Shown in pieces: positions 49,416-62,700 of a stretch of 64,000 nt of DNA. The stretch is from Bugulina stolonifera (Eukaryota; Bryozoa; Gymnolaemata; Cheilostomatida; Bugulidae). The notes beneath the pieces are model-generated. The model did no database searches. It was not told the DNA's origin and saw nothing but the letters and a program-made list of their open reading frames with translations. Numbering within the stretch: position 1 is the stretch's first letter; the number at the start of each line of letters is the position of its first letter. The stretch spans positions 24,740,298 to 24,804,297 of the forward strand of contig OW285189.1 of assembly GCA_935421135.1 (NCBI GenBank), read 5' to 3'. The translations under genes were made by a program, and so were the position numbers.

Positions 49416-51204
49416 TTATGACATGTGGTCAGTTGTGGATGAATCAGTATTGCTGTATAAACTAGCCATCTCACAGTCACTGGAATCTGCAGCATTTATA
49501 CCTAAAAGTAAATGTTTGCGGGTTCCTTCAAAAGGGATATTGCATGTTGTAAACCACTATTATAGTATAACCATAACAATGTATATATAAATGTAATTGT
49601 TAAAATTTTAATACAATCTAATGTTATTATAATGGTAATTGTAATGTAAACTGTCACCTTATATAATTTTACTATGTACATGTATAGTAAGTAAATGATT
49701 CTATTGGTATCTAGACTTATAATCTTACCATTGTCATCCTGGAGTGAATAGTTTGTGTATCTAGCTGTTGAGTTAGTTCCTCTCTTTACACCATAATCTG
49801 AGGTCCTCTGCTGGTGAGAAGGGCCCCCTACTAAACAATTTATCATTACATTTGTTTTTTGCTAGTCAGTACTAATATAAAAGTACCAAATCATCCTGCC
49901 TTGACTGGGGAGGGGAAGGGGAGGGGGCAATTCAATAGCATAACCTGAGTCTCACCTGCAGCTTCAGCATCAGTTTTCAGGTCTTTCAAAGGAGATCCAC
50001 TATCTGTAATGAGAATTAATATAGAACGTTTTGTAATTTGATTTTAAATGCAATCCATCTGTTAGTACGCCTGCATTGATGAACATTGCGCAAAAATAGT
50101 GTGACAACTCCGATAAATCTCATAAGTAGCAATTATGCAAGTAAAGCTCAATAGGGTTTCTGAAGGATTAGCAAACATCCCTTGAGTTGAGATTCATGGA
50201 TACACTAGACATATTAATAATGAGGTAATGATAGTGTATCACTAACCAGTATCAGTATTGGTGCTGCCAATCGAGCCTGATCTGGCTCTACAGTAGTATC
50301 TGAATCCAAAACAGCGGATTGGAAGCTTGCAACAAAAATCTAAAAATATAAGTTGGTAAATTTTCTAAACAGCTAAATGCCGATGAGGCGTTATAACACT
50401 GTCACAGCAAGTTTTCAACCTACTTTGGATATACAACGTATATGTAAGCCTGCTTGTAAAACTATCGTGCATACACATCTCTTTCAGGTTTGAATTTGAT
50501 CTTACTGAGAGAGAGGAACGGGTGTAAAATATGAAGATCAGAAGCACCAATTTTGAAAGTTATCATTTTCATACATATAACTAGATATTATTATAACTAT
50601 GTTCCCACTCACAGAATATGATGCCAATCTGTAAGCTGACTAGAGCAATGTTGAAACCTATTGACACATAGAAAGGAATCTCATAGCTCTGGCTTGGCTG
50701 GTAGTCTTTCTCATTCGTTGACCCATAGGTTTCTGGCCTAACAGAGATGTGGCTTATGGTGCTTGAAGGAATCACGGTTGAACTCTGTGTGGTCTCCTCT
50801 AGTTTTGGCGTAGTTGTCGTTGTCCTAATGCAATGATCCACATAGGCTGCAACACAACATTGGAATATTGTAAATACTGATCAATGCATTCATTATTACA
50901 TGATGAAATTGTTGCACTGTAATAGATGTACCATTCGCATCCAATGACCTATTGATTAATAGGATTATTTTTAGTTCAAACCTGGGCAATATCCTCGGCA
51001 AGTGAAACTATCTGGGTTCTTTCTGCAAAGGGAGTAACAGGACCGTATATCTGTAGCACCTTCTAGGCAGTTGATTCTGAACTCTTCAGAGTTGACATCA
51101 ATGGCCTGGCACTGGCTATGGGTGTACTGGCACCTTACTGGTTCCATTGTTCTAACGAGACTGAGCACCTCCAGAAGACACAGTATTTGTAGTTGGTTTT
51201 TCAT
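49416..51204 (-). CDS. Type I receptor with eight-cysteine, TNF-receptor-like (BCMA/TACI-type) ectodomain
   Basis: Six exons: 51204-50982, 50846-50613, 50339-50247, 50003-49956, 49830-49729, 49501-49416. All introns are phase 1 and the frame is open to TAA, 261 residues. A signal peptide (about 1-20, core LQILCLLEVLSL) precedes eight cysteines spaced C-x6-C-x13-C-x9-C-x3-C-x8-C-x3-C-x7-C. The last part, C-x3-C-x8-C-x3-C with a YC ending, equals the spacing of the single cysteine-rich module of vertebrate BCMA. A Thr/Ser-rich stalk and one transmembrane helix (PFYVSIGFNIALVSLQIGII) follow. The tail opens with a cysteine/basic patch (CCKLPIRC), a possible palmitoylation site. It carries two Y-x-N motifs (YTN, YSN), which in known receptors bind Grb2-type SH2 domains once phosphorylated. 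No death domain is present. A distant cysteine-rich family other than TNFR is possible. Confidence 0.8.
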
Positions 51205-52184
51205 AATTCGCTGCAAATACCTTACAAAATTAAAACAGCTAGTTTTAGACCTGTTCTGGGTTCATAATGAATTTGAAACAGTGAGCTTACAGTCGATGCA
51301 GTTGGTTGAAGTCTACTTTGTTATTAAATCACCTCGAAATAATCCATGTAGCACAAAACCTCCTACCTGCTTGTTAGTTCTCATGTTTTGGAGATTTCTT
51401 CGTCAAGTAAAATACCAGAAGAAGGAGTCAATATAAACTTACCTTTAGAGTTTATTCTGCAGTAGTACTGTCTGAATGGAAGGATCAATAATGAATGTTG
51501 CAGTTGAGTTACCTACAAGTTGGTTGTAGTTATGGGAAATGGGAATTTCCATTATGCTAATGAGCTAGATCGCCTGATGCGATGCAAATGGCCTGATTAA
51601 CATGGAGCTCAGTTGTGTGGATTATTATAGAACCAAAGTTTCTATATACCAAGTTTATCCAGCAAACGATGCGCATAGTCATTTGCCCTGGTTCTCTGGC
51701 CAAAATTGGCAAACCGTTGCCCTTCAACGACCGCCCAGCCTGTGGCCAGACGCTTAGGCTATAGAAATATAGGTCGGCAGTTAGTAGTTGACAGTCTGCA
51801 CAAAGAGCGTACTTTTACCCTCTTTGGTTTACATGAGGCATAAATAGACCAGACCACGTGATCAGCAGGATGGCTCGAACTTGTTGGGCCTTTTTCCTAT
51901 ATTTATGCTTTTCTAAGTGCCTGCATCTTCTATTGATGCTATTGGTATAAACATCATGTATTCTGAAAATAATGGGCTAGCATTACAGGTACTTTTAGCC
52001 AATCTCAGGGCAATTTTTTCGGCAATCTTGAGAAGACTCCATTGTTGTATCGGTAATTTTTCATTGCCGCTCAACTACTTTGAACTAGGCCGCTTATTAG
52101 GTCAGATTTTGCTCGATCCTATTGGTGTATAAAGTCGTGGAACAACTTATTAGTTCTATAAACTTTGATAGAACCATCACTGCT

Positions 52185-52510
52185 TCTTTTAGTTGTAGGT
52201 GTACATTATGGTTAATACTTATCACTTATAATATGTATGCACTTTTACATATCTATTATATTTAGTATTATACAGCATTAGGTAAACCAAAATATAAAGC
52301 CATAATGCCATAACGAAATATTTGTCAAGACATGTGGTGCATTAGCTTTCACAGCCTACCTACTTTCTGTATCACCATTGCTCATGCTTGAATGTATTAA
52401 ATACAATTGCAAATCTCTTGGTGTATACAGTATGCAGCATTGAAAAGGCTCTGCCTTACATTGTACATTGTACATTATAGAGCACTCTTTGGTCACACAG
52501 AGTTGTCATA
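52185..52510. repeat. Dispersed repeat, copy 1
   Basis: Begins with CTTCTTTTAGTTGTAGGTGTAC and ends with GCATTGAAAAGGCTCTGCCT plus TACATTGTACATT and CTTTGGTCA. The same blocks occur in the same order and orientation at 59860-60090. Confidence 0.65.
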
Positions 52511-55069
52511 TCTTCTCTCTCCCCAAAAAGTATTCATTGAATTTAAATGTGATGAGTAATGACAGCTATGCTATTCTAATTGCCATCTGTCTCGTCACTT
52601 CAAATATATACTTCTACGTATTTTAGGTTACCGCTGCAAATAAATACGATAACATAACACAATAGCCTGTAAAATATTAAATATTGACAAAGACGACAGG
52701 TTGATCAACTGTATGCCTGTATTCTGTGCAAATAAAATGGCTCTAAACTATTTTTATGATTTTATGAATAATTTATGTTGTTACTACTACTACATACCAG
52801 CAATATTGTTGCAAATACCACTCTTTGTTGCAAATACCAACTCTTTGGTGTTGTTTGTAAATATGCTTAAACACAATGATGTAGTTGTCGGAACTAATTA
52901 GATACTAATACATTTTTATTCAAACTGGGTATCCATACATACGAGTAATATGCACTGCGGAGGTATTACACACTGTTAGGTGCACTGGTGGAGAAATTGT
53001 TTTTTTGACTTGTTGTTTTTGCACTATTAGTACTACCAGGAGTAAACATGTTTTTCTCTGTACATTATTAAACATTCTTTGTTCAGTTATTTTATTATCC
53101 TAATTTCTTGACTCATGGTTATGAGACAAAAGAATATTGGAAAATATGTTTAAACAACCCATAAAGTAAGATTCAGCTTATGTTATCATATGCAATGGTG
53201 AAGTTGTCCCTCCATTACATGTAGTGTCCCCTCCCAACCCAATTGCTCAATATTGCAGTCTTTCTTGGCAACATTTTTACAAATCCTCTACAGGTTGAAT
53301 TAAAAAATCAGAGCAAGCCCTTAAAGAATAATGAACAGTAAACTTGACACCTCTACTAGCCTGAGTACTATAATGCCCACTCTGAAGAGCCATCAGATAG
53401 TTGTGCCACTCACTGTGTACCAGGTACATACATGTAGCTTGGCTTAACTCTGTTCCACCAGAATAATTACCTGTATACGAAATAATTATTGTAATAACAA
53501 TATTCTAGATATCAGCATTATGGGATTATATATTACTCTAGACATTAAAATTCTGGGATTATTATCCAGTTGGGTCTTCAATACTTGAAATAAAATTCCT
53601 GTACATTTGTGCACAGATCCAGTAGTAACCACACTAAGCTGTTATAGCCCCTTCATTTTTACCTCATGACTTCATCTAACATCCCAGTGCAAGAGGTTTA
53701 TCATCTTTTCAATTTTTACTCTACTCTAGTAAATGGCCATTGGATAGTATTAACATTTGTGGGTGCAAGCATATAAAGCGGTTTGTTATATTTATATCCT
53801 TTACTACTGCCCTCCCATTTTAATCTATCTCAATGTCTTGTGCAACAGAGTTTCGCGTATCATGAGCGTTTCACGCTGTGTCTTTTCCACTACAGTGTGG
53901 AACCAAACACTCACAAAACTTTCATAAGTGAAGTGCTTTTAGTATAGCAGTGGTGATGGTATGGTATATGTATGGTGTGGCACTACAACCTACAAGGTAG
54001 TAGGCTAGTAGGCAGTGAATGATGAAACCTGCAACAATATGCAAACAAGTTTATTACCTACTGACTAACCTGGGAGATAGAATTTCCACTTAACGGTTTA
54101 CCTTGGAAATATATGAGGTGATTTCAAGTGGAGTGATGTCAACAGGATATTCATTATTCAATATAATGTAACTCAGCAAATCCCCAAATATTAAGCTGCA
54201 TACAGTTCTGTACTGATACTAGGTCACGCGTTGTTTTTATCAGCCTGTTTAGCCTTAAGTAGTGACCTTATATTCCATGACTTGCAATTTCAATTATCTT
54301 CCGGCTATGAAAGAATAGAACAATGCAGTGAAATATGAATGAATTTTGTGCGAAATGAAAAGTGCAACAATTATACCTTCTCACTCACAGTCAGGTCAGT
54401 GCATTGGTGGGTGTTGATGGTTGATGGATAAACTGCTATATTATATTATACAATATGATATACAGTAATTAAATTCTCAGATTCAGATGTGTTGTAGCCC
54501 CCCCCCTCCCCCAAACAATGTGGGCATATCTCTAATGAAGTACAAAGTAATTTGTTCAAAGTACATGTGCAGCGAACGACAATGGCATATCTAAATCACT
54601 GTTGACAGCAATTTTAGTGTTTAGCTGACGATGTTATATCCTTTAAAATGATTTCACATCTATATTTTATCATCCGGCAAAATAATACTGTTAGTCTTGA
54701 CTACTTGACCCTTTTTGTTACAGAAATATCTCCTCTCTCTCTCACACTCTCTCCCACACTATCCCGCCCAAATGAAAAAGTTTTACCTTTGCATAGTTGT
54801 AGCTTACATGATTCTAGCAGCCTCACACAGAATTGACTAGAATGACGCAGTTGGCTTTATGTAGTCTATTTATATTTTGGTCATTGACTAAAATACAATG
54901 TTGCATTTGGCACGTAGTTGGAAATAGTATCCCTTTTGTTCCCTGGTACAATGAATGACAAGTGCTTCCTGTGATGCAAATGACTTGGTTGTGCTTGCCC
55001 ATTTGAATATTTTTGAAACTTTCTGTTAGAGCCTGAAGTATTCTCCTAACTCATTTTCCTTATTCCTTA

Positions 55070-55160
55070 TATTATAGTGAACTGTGCGTTCTATTGCATT
55101 AATAGTAAGGCAATATATTATAGTGAACCGTGCGTTCTATTGCATTAATAATAAGGCAAT
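55070..55160. repeat. Tandem duplication of about 50 bp
   Basis: TTATAGTGAACTGTGCGTTC with TATTGCATTAATAGTAAGGC is repeated directly after as the CCGTGCG / AATAAGGC variant. Confidence 0.85.
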
Positions 55161-56192
55161 GATGGTTTCAACTTCTTATAAAATCAAGACTTACTAGTCA
55201 CAGTAGTCTGAAAATCAATTCTCTTGGTAACTTTAATTATTGTAAAGTAATGTACATAGTAACATGGGAAATTGCAAGAATACTTAAAGGAGTACTGACA
55301 GTTAATTTTTTTTTACATCATTAGAATCGTGCTGACATGCTGAGTTGTAAGGACATGGACTTTCTTGCACCAAAATTCAAGTTTTTGGGCCGCGTTAGGC
55401 CGAAGTGGGCCATTTTCAAAAATTTTGGGTATCATTCGGGTATCATTTGGAATTGTTCCCTCTTCTCATTATGATACCCATGTTCCTGATATTGAGCCAT
55501 AGATAGGGCATTGAAACATCACAAGAATCCATTCACAACATATAATTAGGATGTCAGTGGTTTTTTTGTTGTAATAACATCAACCACAGGCATAATTCTG
55601 ATAAACCCATTAGGCATTATGTATGCCTACTATAATAATAATACATATGAAGTCCCAGCTTATGCTCCTATCATAAGTTATATACATGTATACAACATAT
55701 TATTTGTGCTGCTTGGTCCCACTATAGAATTTCATCTACAAATTACATTACATGTATGCATAATTATTGTTTCATATTGCATAATACTAATAGCTGTAAA
55801 TGTATTATTGCAATGATAAAACCTTTATTTTGTAAAACACAGCCTAAATTATATTTGATAGATGCAGATGGAAGTATTGATCTAGAGGCCAAAATGGGTA
55901 AATGTTCCCCTGCCCTGCACTAAAAATTCATGGCATAATTCATTACACAGTTTATACCACAGCACTTAGCCTGATAACTAAAGCTGTTGGCAATTGGGCT
56001 ATCCATTTCTGTTGGTGACAAATATCAATGGCTTGATTATTTTAGAAATGAAAAATAATATGAATTTCTAATATTATATAGGCTACGTGCCTATACTCGA
56101 GACTCAATACATATACATATTCACCATAATATGTCTGCTAAAGCATGTCATGAAGTGGTCTACAATTTATGTTATGCGTGTACATTGAACAT

Positions 56193-56275
56193 ACATTGTA
56201 CATGTACTTGTGTACACTCATTGTACATGTACATGTGTACACTCATTGTACATGTACATGTGTACACTCATTGTA
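56193..56275. repeat. 25-bp TACATGTA tandem repeat, about 3 copies
   Basis: Units of ATTGTACATGTACATGTG plus TACACTC in direct repeat. Confidence 0.9.
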
Positions 56276-57164
56276 TTGTCACGGGCAGTCAATTATAATG
56301 GATAAAGGACCATAATACTTGCCACAAGCATTTTTATTATGGTATGATGTGCATGTAAAAATTTGATAAAATACTAGAAAATATATCAAGGAGTGTAAGA
56401 TTAATTCATAGAATATTGTAACAAATTGACTGTTTTTTATTGATTGGCCATGGTACACATCTAATAACCCCACATCCAAAATTATGAATGCATTGTAAAT
56501 GTGGACTGTGAAGGCATAAATATACAAAAATTGATTGCTTCTGTACATCCAGCCTGTAAGCTTGTGATAACTCTTCCTAGCTGGCGGCCTGGTAGCATAG
56601 CTGTGATATTGAATTCCGATGTCAATAATCTATCAAATAAACACAATCCATATCAGACAGGTACATCCAGTATTACATCATGCATGTTACATATTAATAC
56701 ATGTAGATGATAGTAGGCTACAGTAAATTCATATACAGGTACCAAATATTAGGGGTCACAGACAGGTACAAGGTATAATAAAGGTACAATACATCTGTTT
56801 CCAAACATTATTATTTATAGCATGTTTCATCAAGCATGTTTTCTTATTTATTCATCACACATACAGCTATGGGACATGGAAGTAGTAATTTAAAACAATG
56901 GGTGGCAGATATAGTGTAATTTCATGATTATGGTCTGTAGTTACTAACCAGAACCAATTGTGTGGTTAGAATTTTTTGCTGCCAACATCTAGTAAAAAAT
57001 GTAGGAGCCATACTATGTCATCACTACTTTTAGGTTTATGTTAGCAAAACAGGAAACTACCCAACAGCTTATTACTGTCTCTTTCTTTGGAGATTCATGC
57101 CAATTTTGATGTACATTTGCTTGTAAAGAAACCAAGAGCAGATGAGTATAATGTGGGTGGGTGG

Positions 57165-57345
57165 TTATGTAGTAGGTATGTATGTAGGTAGGTAGGTCCA
57201 GTAGGTAGGTAGGTTGGTTGGTAAGCAGAGTAGGTAGGTACATGTAGGTAGGTGGGTAGGAAGGTAGGTACATGGAAGTAGGGAGGGAGATAGGGACATG
57301 GGGGTAGGTGGGTGAGCAGGTAGGTAAGCAGGTAGTACATCGCAC
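57165..57345. repeat. GTAG tetranucleotide microsatellite
   Basis: Purine-rich GTAGGTAGGTAGG tract with GTGGGTGG and GGTTGGTTGG variants. It opens frames in three phases on the minus strand (Thr/Tyr/Leu/Pro repeats), which are artefacts of the repeat. Confidence 0.92.
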
Positions 57346-59709
57346 ACAAAAATGCATATCATTGCTATTATGTTATTATTTTTACTCTACATTTATACTT
57401 GATTGAATGGGTTCAGTATTGTCTATATGAAGTGTAGGCTAGGTGGGTTATACACTATATTACAACTACATACTGAAAAGATAAGCAAGTCTACATTGCA
57501 ATACAATGTACGGATAATAACACTTGACTTGTTTTGGATCAAACTAGACTAAAGGTCTGCCTGAGTTAGATATAAAAGGCTATTACTGATAGAATCCATT
57601 GAGTATAAAACAGTAATATTGTGGTTATGAGATATTTTTTATAATCATCTAAAAACAGTAAAGTTGTTGATGCTACACGTAGCTAGATCTGTGCTAGATT
57701 CCTAGACAAGCTTCTATTACCTAAGCAGTAATCTGCTGTATAGAATCTGTCTTATGATTTTTTTGGATAATATTACATCTCCAAATAAAACTGCGAAACT
57801 CAATAGAAAATTTTTGTAATGATTTGCCTAGTTAATTCTAAGGTACATTGAGTAGCTTGCCCCTCACTTGGAGCATTTACATGTACAATGGACAGTAAGA
57901 ACAACTCAATTTACTGACCCTTGACTTACTGCTACATTTTCTGTGGTTTGAAAATATAAAAATTTGATGTTCTAATACAATACCTAATTCTAAATAATAA
58001 AATTCTAACTGTAAATGATGGCATAGCAGGTGCTGACACTTGCAGTTGGTTCCTCAAGTAGAGTACACAAGTGTGTGACATCAAAATCATGACCCTTGAC
58101 AATTACAATTAATTACAATTAGGCCTTTAGTCACCTGGTAGGATTCAGCACATCTTGCAACATGATAATATCCAGAGTAGGAGTCTCCAAGGAGCAATGA
58201 ATTTTGGTTCTTTCCACAGATTGCCTTCATCATCACTAAAATATACATTTACATTATTTTATAGCAGATCCAAATCATTGCGTCATCAGCATTCTATAAT
58301 CATATAAAGGTCAGCATATAAAACTAGAAGGCTAATAAACATGAATATAATATGCTGATGCACTGTAATATTCTTCTATACTGACAGCAACAATAAGCAT
58401 GTCTAATATGATCTGGAACTTGGCAGTTAAATTTGTAATGCAAAACACATACAACACATCCAAAAAACCAGATTTCGCCTGTTATTTGGCAGTCATCTAT
58501 CTACAACTCTATGAACAATATTATAACACATTCGATGATGATCAGAAATAACTACATGTACAGTATGTTATAAGTAAAGTTATACTGTAGACCATAAGAA
58601 CTTACCTGGTAACTCTCTTTTTGTGTTGATCATCTATCCAATCCTCTTATGTAGTTATATAGCAAAATCGGTCTAGTCCATTTGAAGTGTTTGTAGCAAA
58701 TCCCAAAATTCTTTCCTACTTTGGCTTCAGGTTACCAGTTGACAGTTGTATATAAATTTATTCCACATTGTACATGCAGATACCTTTTAGAAATCCTTGA
58801 GTTTTTAGGCCATAAAAACTTGGGTTACAGATTTACAAGTAAAACACTTGCTTGCAGGCATTGCACAAGCTTTGAGTATTATTGTCTACTTGGTATAATT
58901 GGAAATCAAGTGGATAGTCTGTGTAGAGGCACATCTTGCAGTTGACAGCAGTGGTGGAATTATATAGCCTTTTGTTTGCCCCCACTGTAGACTACATTAT
59001 ATATGCTCATAATTATAATATCTATTTCCCCAGGCAGTAAACAGCATCCACTAAAACCACAGCTCTCCTAGTATATGCATTGATGACTGAGTAGAAGAAT
59101 TTTGTAATCACTGAATAATATCACCATCAGTGTCTGGTTTGTGGTTTTAGTAGCATCTACTATGAAAGCAAACCACCATTATCATACACCCATCCCACCT
59201 TCAAATATGGCAGCAGAACTTAGTCTAACTGAGACAAATGGGAAGACAAATCTCATGTAGCTACATCTAACTATCTTGCAGTAAACAGATTGAAAAGATT
59301 ACTCTTAAAATCCATCAGATTCGCCATGAAAAACCGTGCAGAATGATATATAACATGTATTAGCTGTCAGTACTCCTTTAAAAATCCCAATACTAATCCA
59401 ATCAACAACAACAATGGCAAGTGTCACTTGGTACCATGCAGAGCATACAGTTTACGTAATAATCAACACAAATGATTACATGCATGTTGTGAGGACAGTA
59501 GAACTAGAATGTTTTTATTGCAAGAAAATTTATTATGCAATCTTTAATTTAACAGCTAGCCCTACTAACACTTCGCAGTTCACACTGTAGCTAACAGCAT
59601 AACACTAGATTACAAAATCAGCCAGTCATTCAATAAATATGTCACAGGGGTTGTTTCATCATCAGTAGGCCGTAGGCTATTTACTACATGTAGCTACCCA
59701 GTTTGTCCA

Positions 59710-62700
59710 TCATTGCCGTGTCACATGGGTTGGCCCAGCATAGCTGTATGTAACCGGCCAGGCTTCTGTATCTAAAGCAAATGGAAGGAATGTTACATTG
59801 ACATGATGTGCATACTAGCCTATGCCTACAACAGTTAGCTGGTCTAATATCCACATACTGTTTCTTTTAGTAGGTGTACCTCCCTGTCATGTATGTAAGT
59901 ACGTCTACATACCAATTCTATTACAGTCTATTGGACAGCATTTGTAAATAAAAATGTAGCGTCATAAAGCATTGTTTGTCAAGCATTGTGATGCTTTAGC
60001 TTTCTTGACGTATGCAGTACTCGGCATTGAAAAAGCTCTGCCTTACATTGTATGCATAGTACATTCTTTGGTCAAAAACTAGTTCCACTGGACTAAAAAC
60101 TTTTCCCCATTTACAGAAGGTAACCCAAAGTTCACATGGTGACCACTGGTCACTGCTACCATATAAAAATAATATTATTCAATGTAATCAGTGAAAGAGA
60201 AGTCTGCTATCAGGTAAACCTTTCTTTTATAGACAGGTTATAGACTCCATGGAATCATTCTTATAAATTATAGAACCAATGCTAAATCTGTATTCTAGCG
60301 ACTGTAGAGAAGTTGGGATGTTTTTTAATAGAATTTGGAGTGTGTTGCACTAATTATAGTTAGTATTCTATTACAATTTTTACACTAATTACAGGCCTAA
60401 ATAATGGGAATACTACCAGAGGAATACACTCCTTCCATAACTTATATAATCATATAATTGTCATTACCTGGACCTGCTTGGAGATGGTCACTAATCCAAA
60501 TCCTCCGCAAGAAATCATAAAGTATAAGGTTGGGCTCCGACAAAACAGCTTTAATTTGACCTACAAAATTATCAAATGACTGCAACTTCTTAAACAACTT
60601 ATACTCAACTTGTAGTACATGTATAATATAGTCTATGAATGCTACCACATACGTACAATGTACATGTAAATAGTATGTACACTGTATAATATGAGCATTA
60701 CCACATCCAGCAACCACTAAATAATTTACCTGTAGAATGTGTATATCCACCAACCACTATGTAGCCAGTCTACTTACCATCAGGTACTGGTAACGTAGTA
60801 AGCAGGGTTTGATGTTCTGATGCTGATTCTACTTCTATATCCACTACTTCCTCGACTTCTATAGTCCCATCAACAACCTCATCAACAGTATGCTGAATAG
60901 ATATAATAGTAATAAACCTGGTGTGTTACCAGAAGTTATTGTCTATGTGTGGATCATGCCTAGATTCTCATAACTATAAGGTATGAATTGAACTATACAA
61001 TGTATTGACCTACTTTACGCCAAGCCCTGTGTTGAAAATATAACTTTCAATTTGCTCCCACAGCATCATAGGCCACTTGCAAGGGAAACATTACTAGTAT
61101 ATTAATATAGCCCACCTCTTGCTCTCTTTCCCTTACAGACTCATGGGCTGGAGTAGGCCTGTGTTCTAAAGAAAGCTGTCTCCCAAGTCTTGGTGGGTGT
61201 GAGCTACAGCTTTCAGGATAATCTGTTGCTTCTCCTGCCATTTTTATCTTCCATTTCTTAAAAATGTTTCGTGAGATGATTATATTTATTGAGTCCTACT
61301 TTCGTTGCACAGGCCCACAAGTCACTGCAGTAGAACTACTAAATTATTATAATGTATTATACACGGTAAAGGGACATTTCCGAAAAAGACAATTCGAAAC
61401 AGGACGTTTCACAACCGGACAGTTCGAAACCAGACAGTTCAAAACTGTGCAGACTACATTTGGAAGAACACAACTCACAGATAATTAATTTTTGTTAAAT
61501 AATTTAATTAATTAAATAGAAAAATAAAATTAGAAATAAAAATTAGTTGAAATTTGGTGATTGGTGTTTGGGTTTTGAACTGTCTGGTGTTGAACTGTCC
61601 GGCGTTGAACTGTCCGTTTTCGAAACGTCCAATTTCGATGGTCTTTTTCGAACAAATTCATTATACACTTCTAGTCTATGTCTCAATAAATGTATTAAAT
61701 GTACATGTAGGCCTCCATTACTGCACCTTACTGTTAATTACCATCCTTATACGCCTACATGTACGTAGCTACCATCCCTATATGCCTACATGTACGTAGC
61801 TACCATCCCTATACGCCTACATGTACGTAGCTACCATCCCTATACGCCTACATGTACGTAGCTACCATCCCTATATGCGCACATGCACTTATACTTACTT
61901 GGCCTATTAGCGTCCATTGTGAAGAGTTCAAGTTAATCTTCCTTCTAGTAACTTCAAAGAATTGTGAAAGATTTCTCCTATATTCCTCAAATGTTTTAGC
62001 TGACACTATTGCATGGAGAAGGTCTGGTAAATCAGGCACAAGCCGCACCTCTCCTACGTGTTCAATAACGGTGATAAATTAAAAAAAATATGAACATCAA
62101 TGAAACCATACTGTGACAATAATAAATACTGCTTCTGGTGTGACCATAATAACTGCTTCTTCTGGTGAAAGTAACATTTCAACGACAACACACTTTGTCA
62201 AAGTAATCGTAACATCTACAGGGGGAATTTAGAAGAGCTGGTTACCTACCAGTCACATCCAACTGATCCCCATCACATCCCATGTCTTCCAAACCAATGC
62301 CGTTTTCCTCATCAATGTTACCGCCTAAAAGTTGTATAATTATTTGGTCATCATTGCACATTGTATGATTACACTGTAGTAGATTATTGTGAGTGTTATA
62401 ATGTTGACTCCAGAGTATGTATCTAAGAGACAAGATTTGTATACATGCAAGTGAGATAAATCTTGTTACAATGGTGTTGCTGTATAACTACAATGTATAT
62501 ATATTATGCGTTAGGCCATTAGTAGTCTTCTCAATCACAAACACTACAGTCATGTAGTTTCCTTACTTTCATTTTGAGAAATTTTGTGCTCCATCTTCCT
62601 TTTCAGACATCTAGCAAAACATGCTGTTGCTGCCCTTCCACATTTCTTACCACCTGTAGTATAAAAATATAATATGCACGTATTACAGTACCTAATGGAG

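Larger units (their letters stand above)
51205..55283. other. Intergenic, no gene recognised
   Basis: Upstream of the first receptor. Open frames are short. A dispersed repeat segment (52185-52510) and a 62-bp tandem duplication (55070-55160) are listed separately. The receptor promoter should lie at the left end; no core element could be assigned. Confidence 0.5.
55284..59381. mobile_element. TTAA-flanked DNA element with 14-bp terminal inverted repeats, 4.1 kb
   Basis: TTAA at 55284-55287 is followed by AGGAGTACTGACAG (55288-55301). Its exact inverse CTGTCAGTACTCCT (59364-59377) is followed by TTAA (59378-59381). TTAA duplications are typical of piggyBac-like and Kolobok transposons. The inverted repeat is perfect over 14 bp; homology does not extend inward. 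No open frame inside exceeds about 115 codons and none resembles a transposase, so it would be non-autonomous or decayed. Alternatively the two ends belong to different insertions. It contains two simple repeats, noted separately. Confidence 0.6.

Noticed and set aside
57013..57362. Three overlapping minus-strand frames rich in Thr, Tyr, Leu and Pro
   Set aside because: Products of the GTAG microsatellite.
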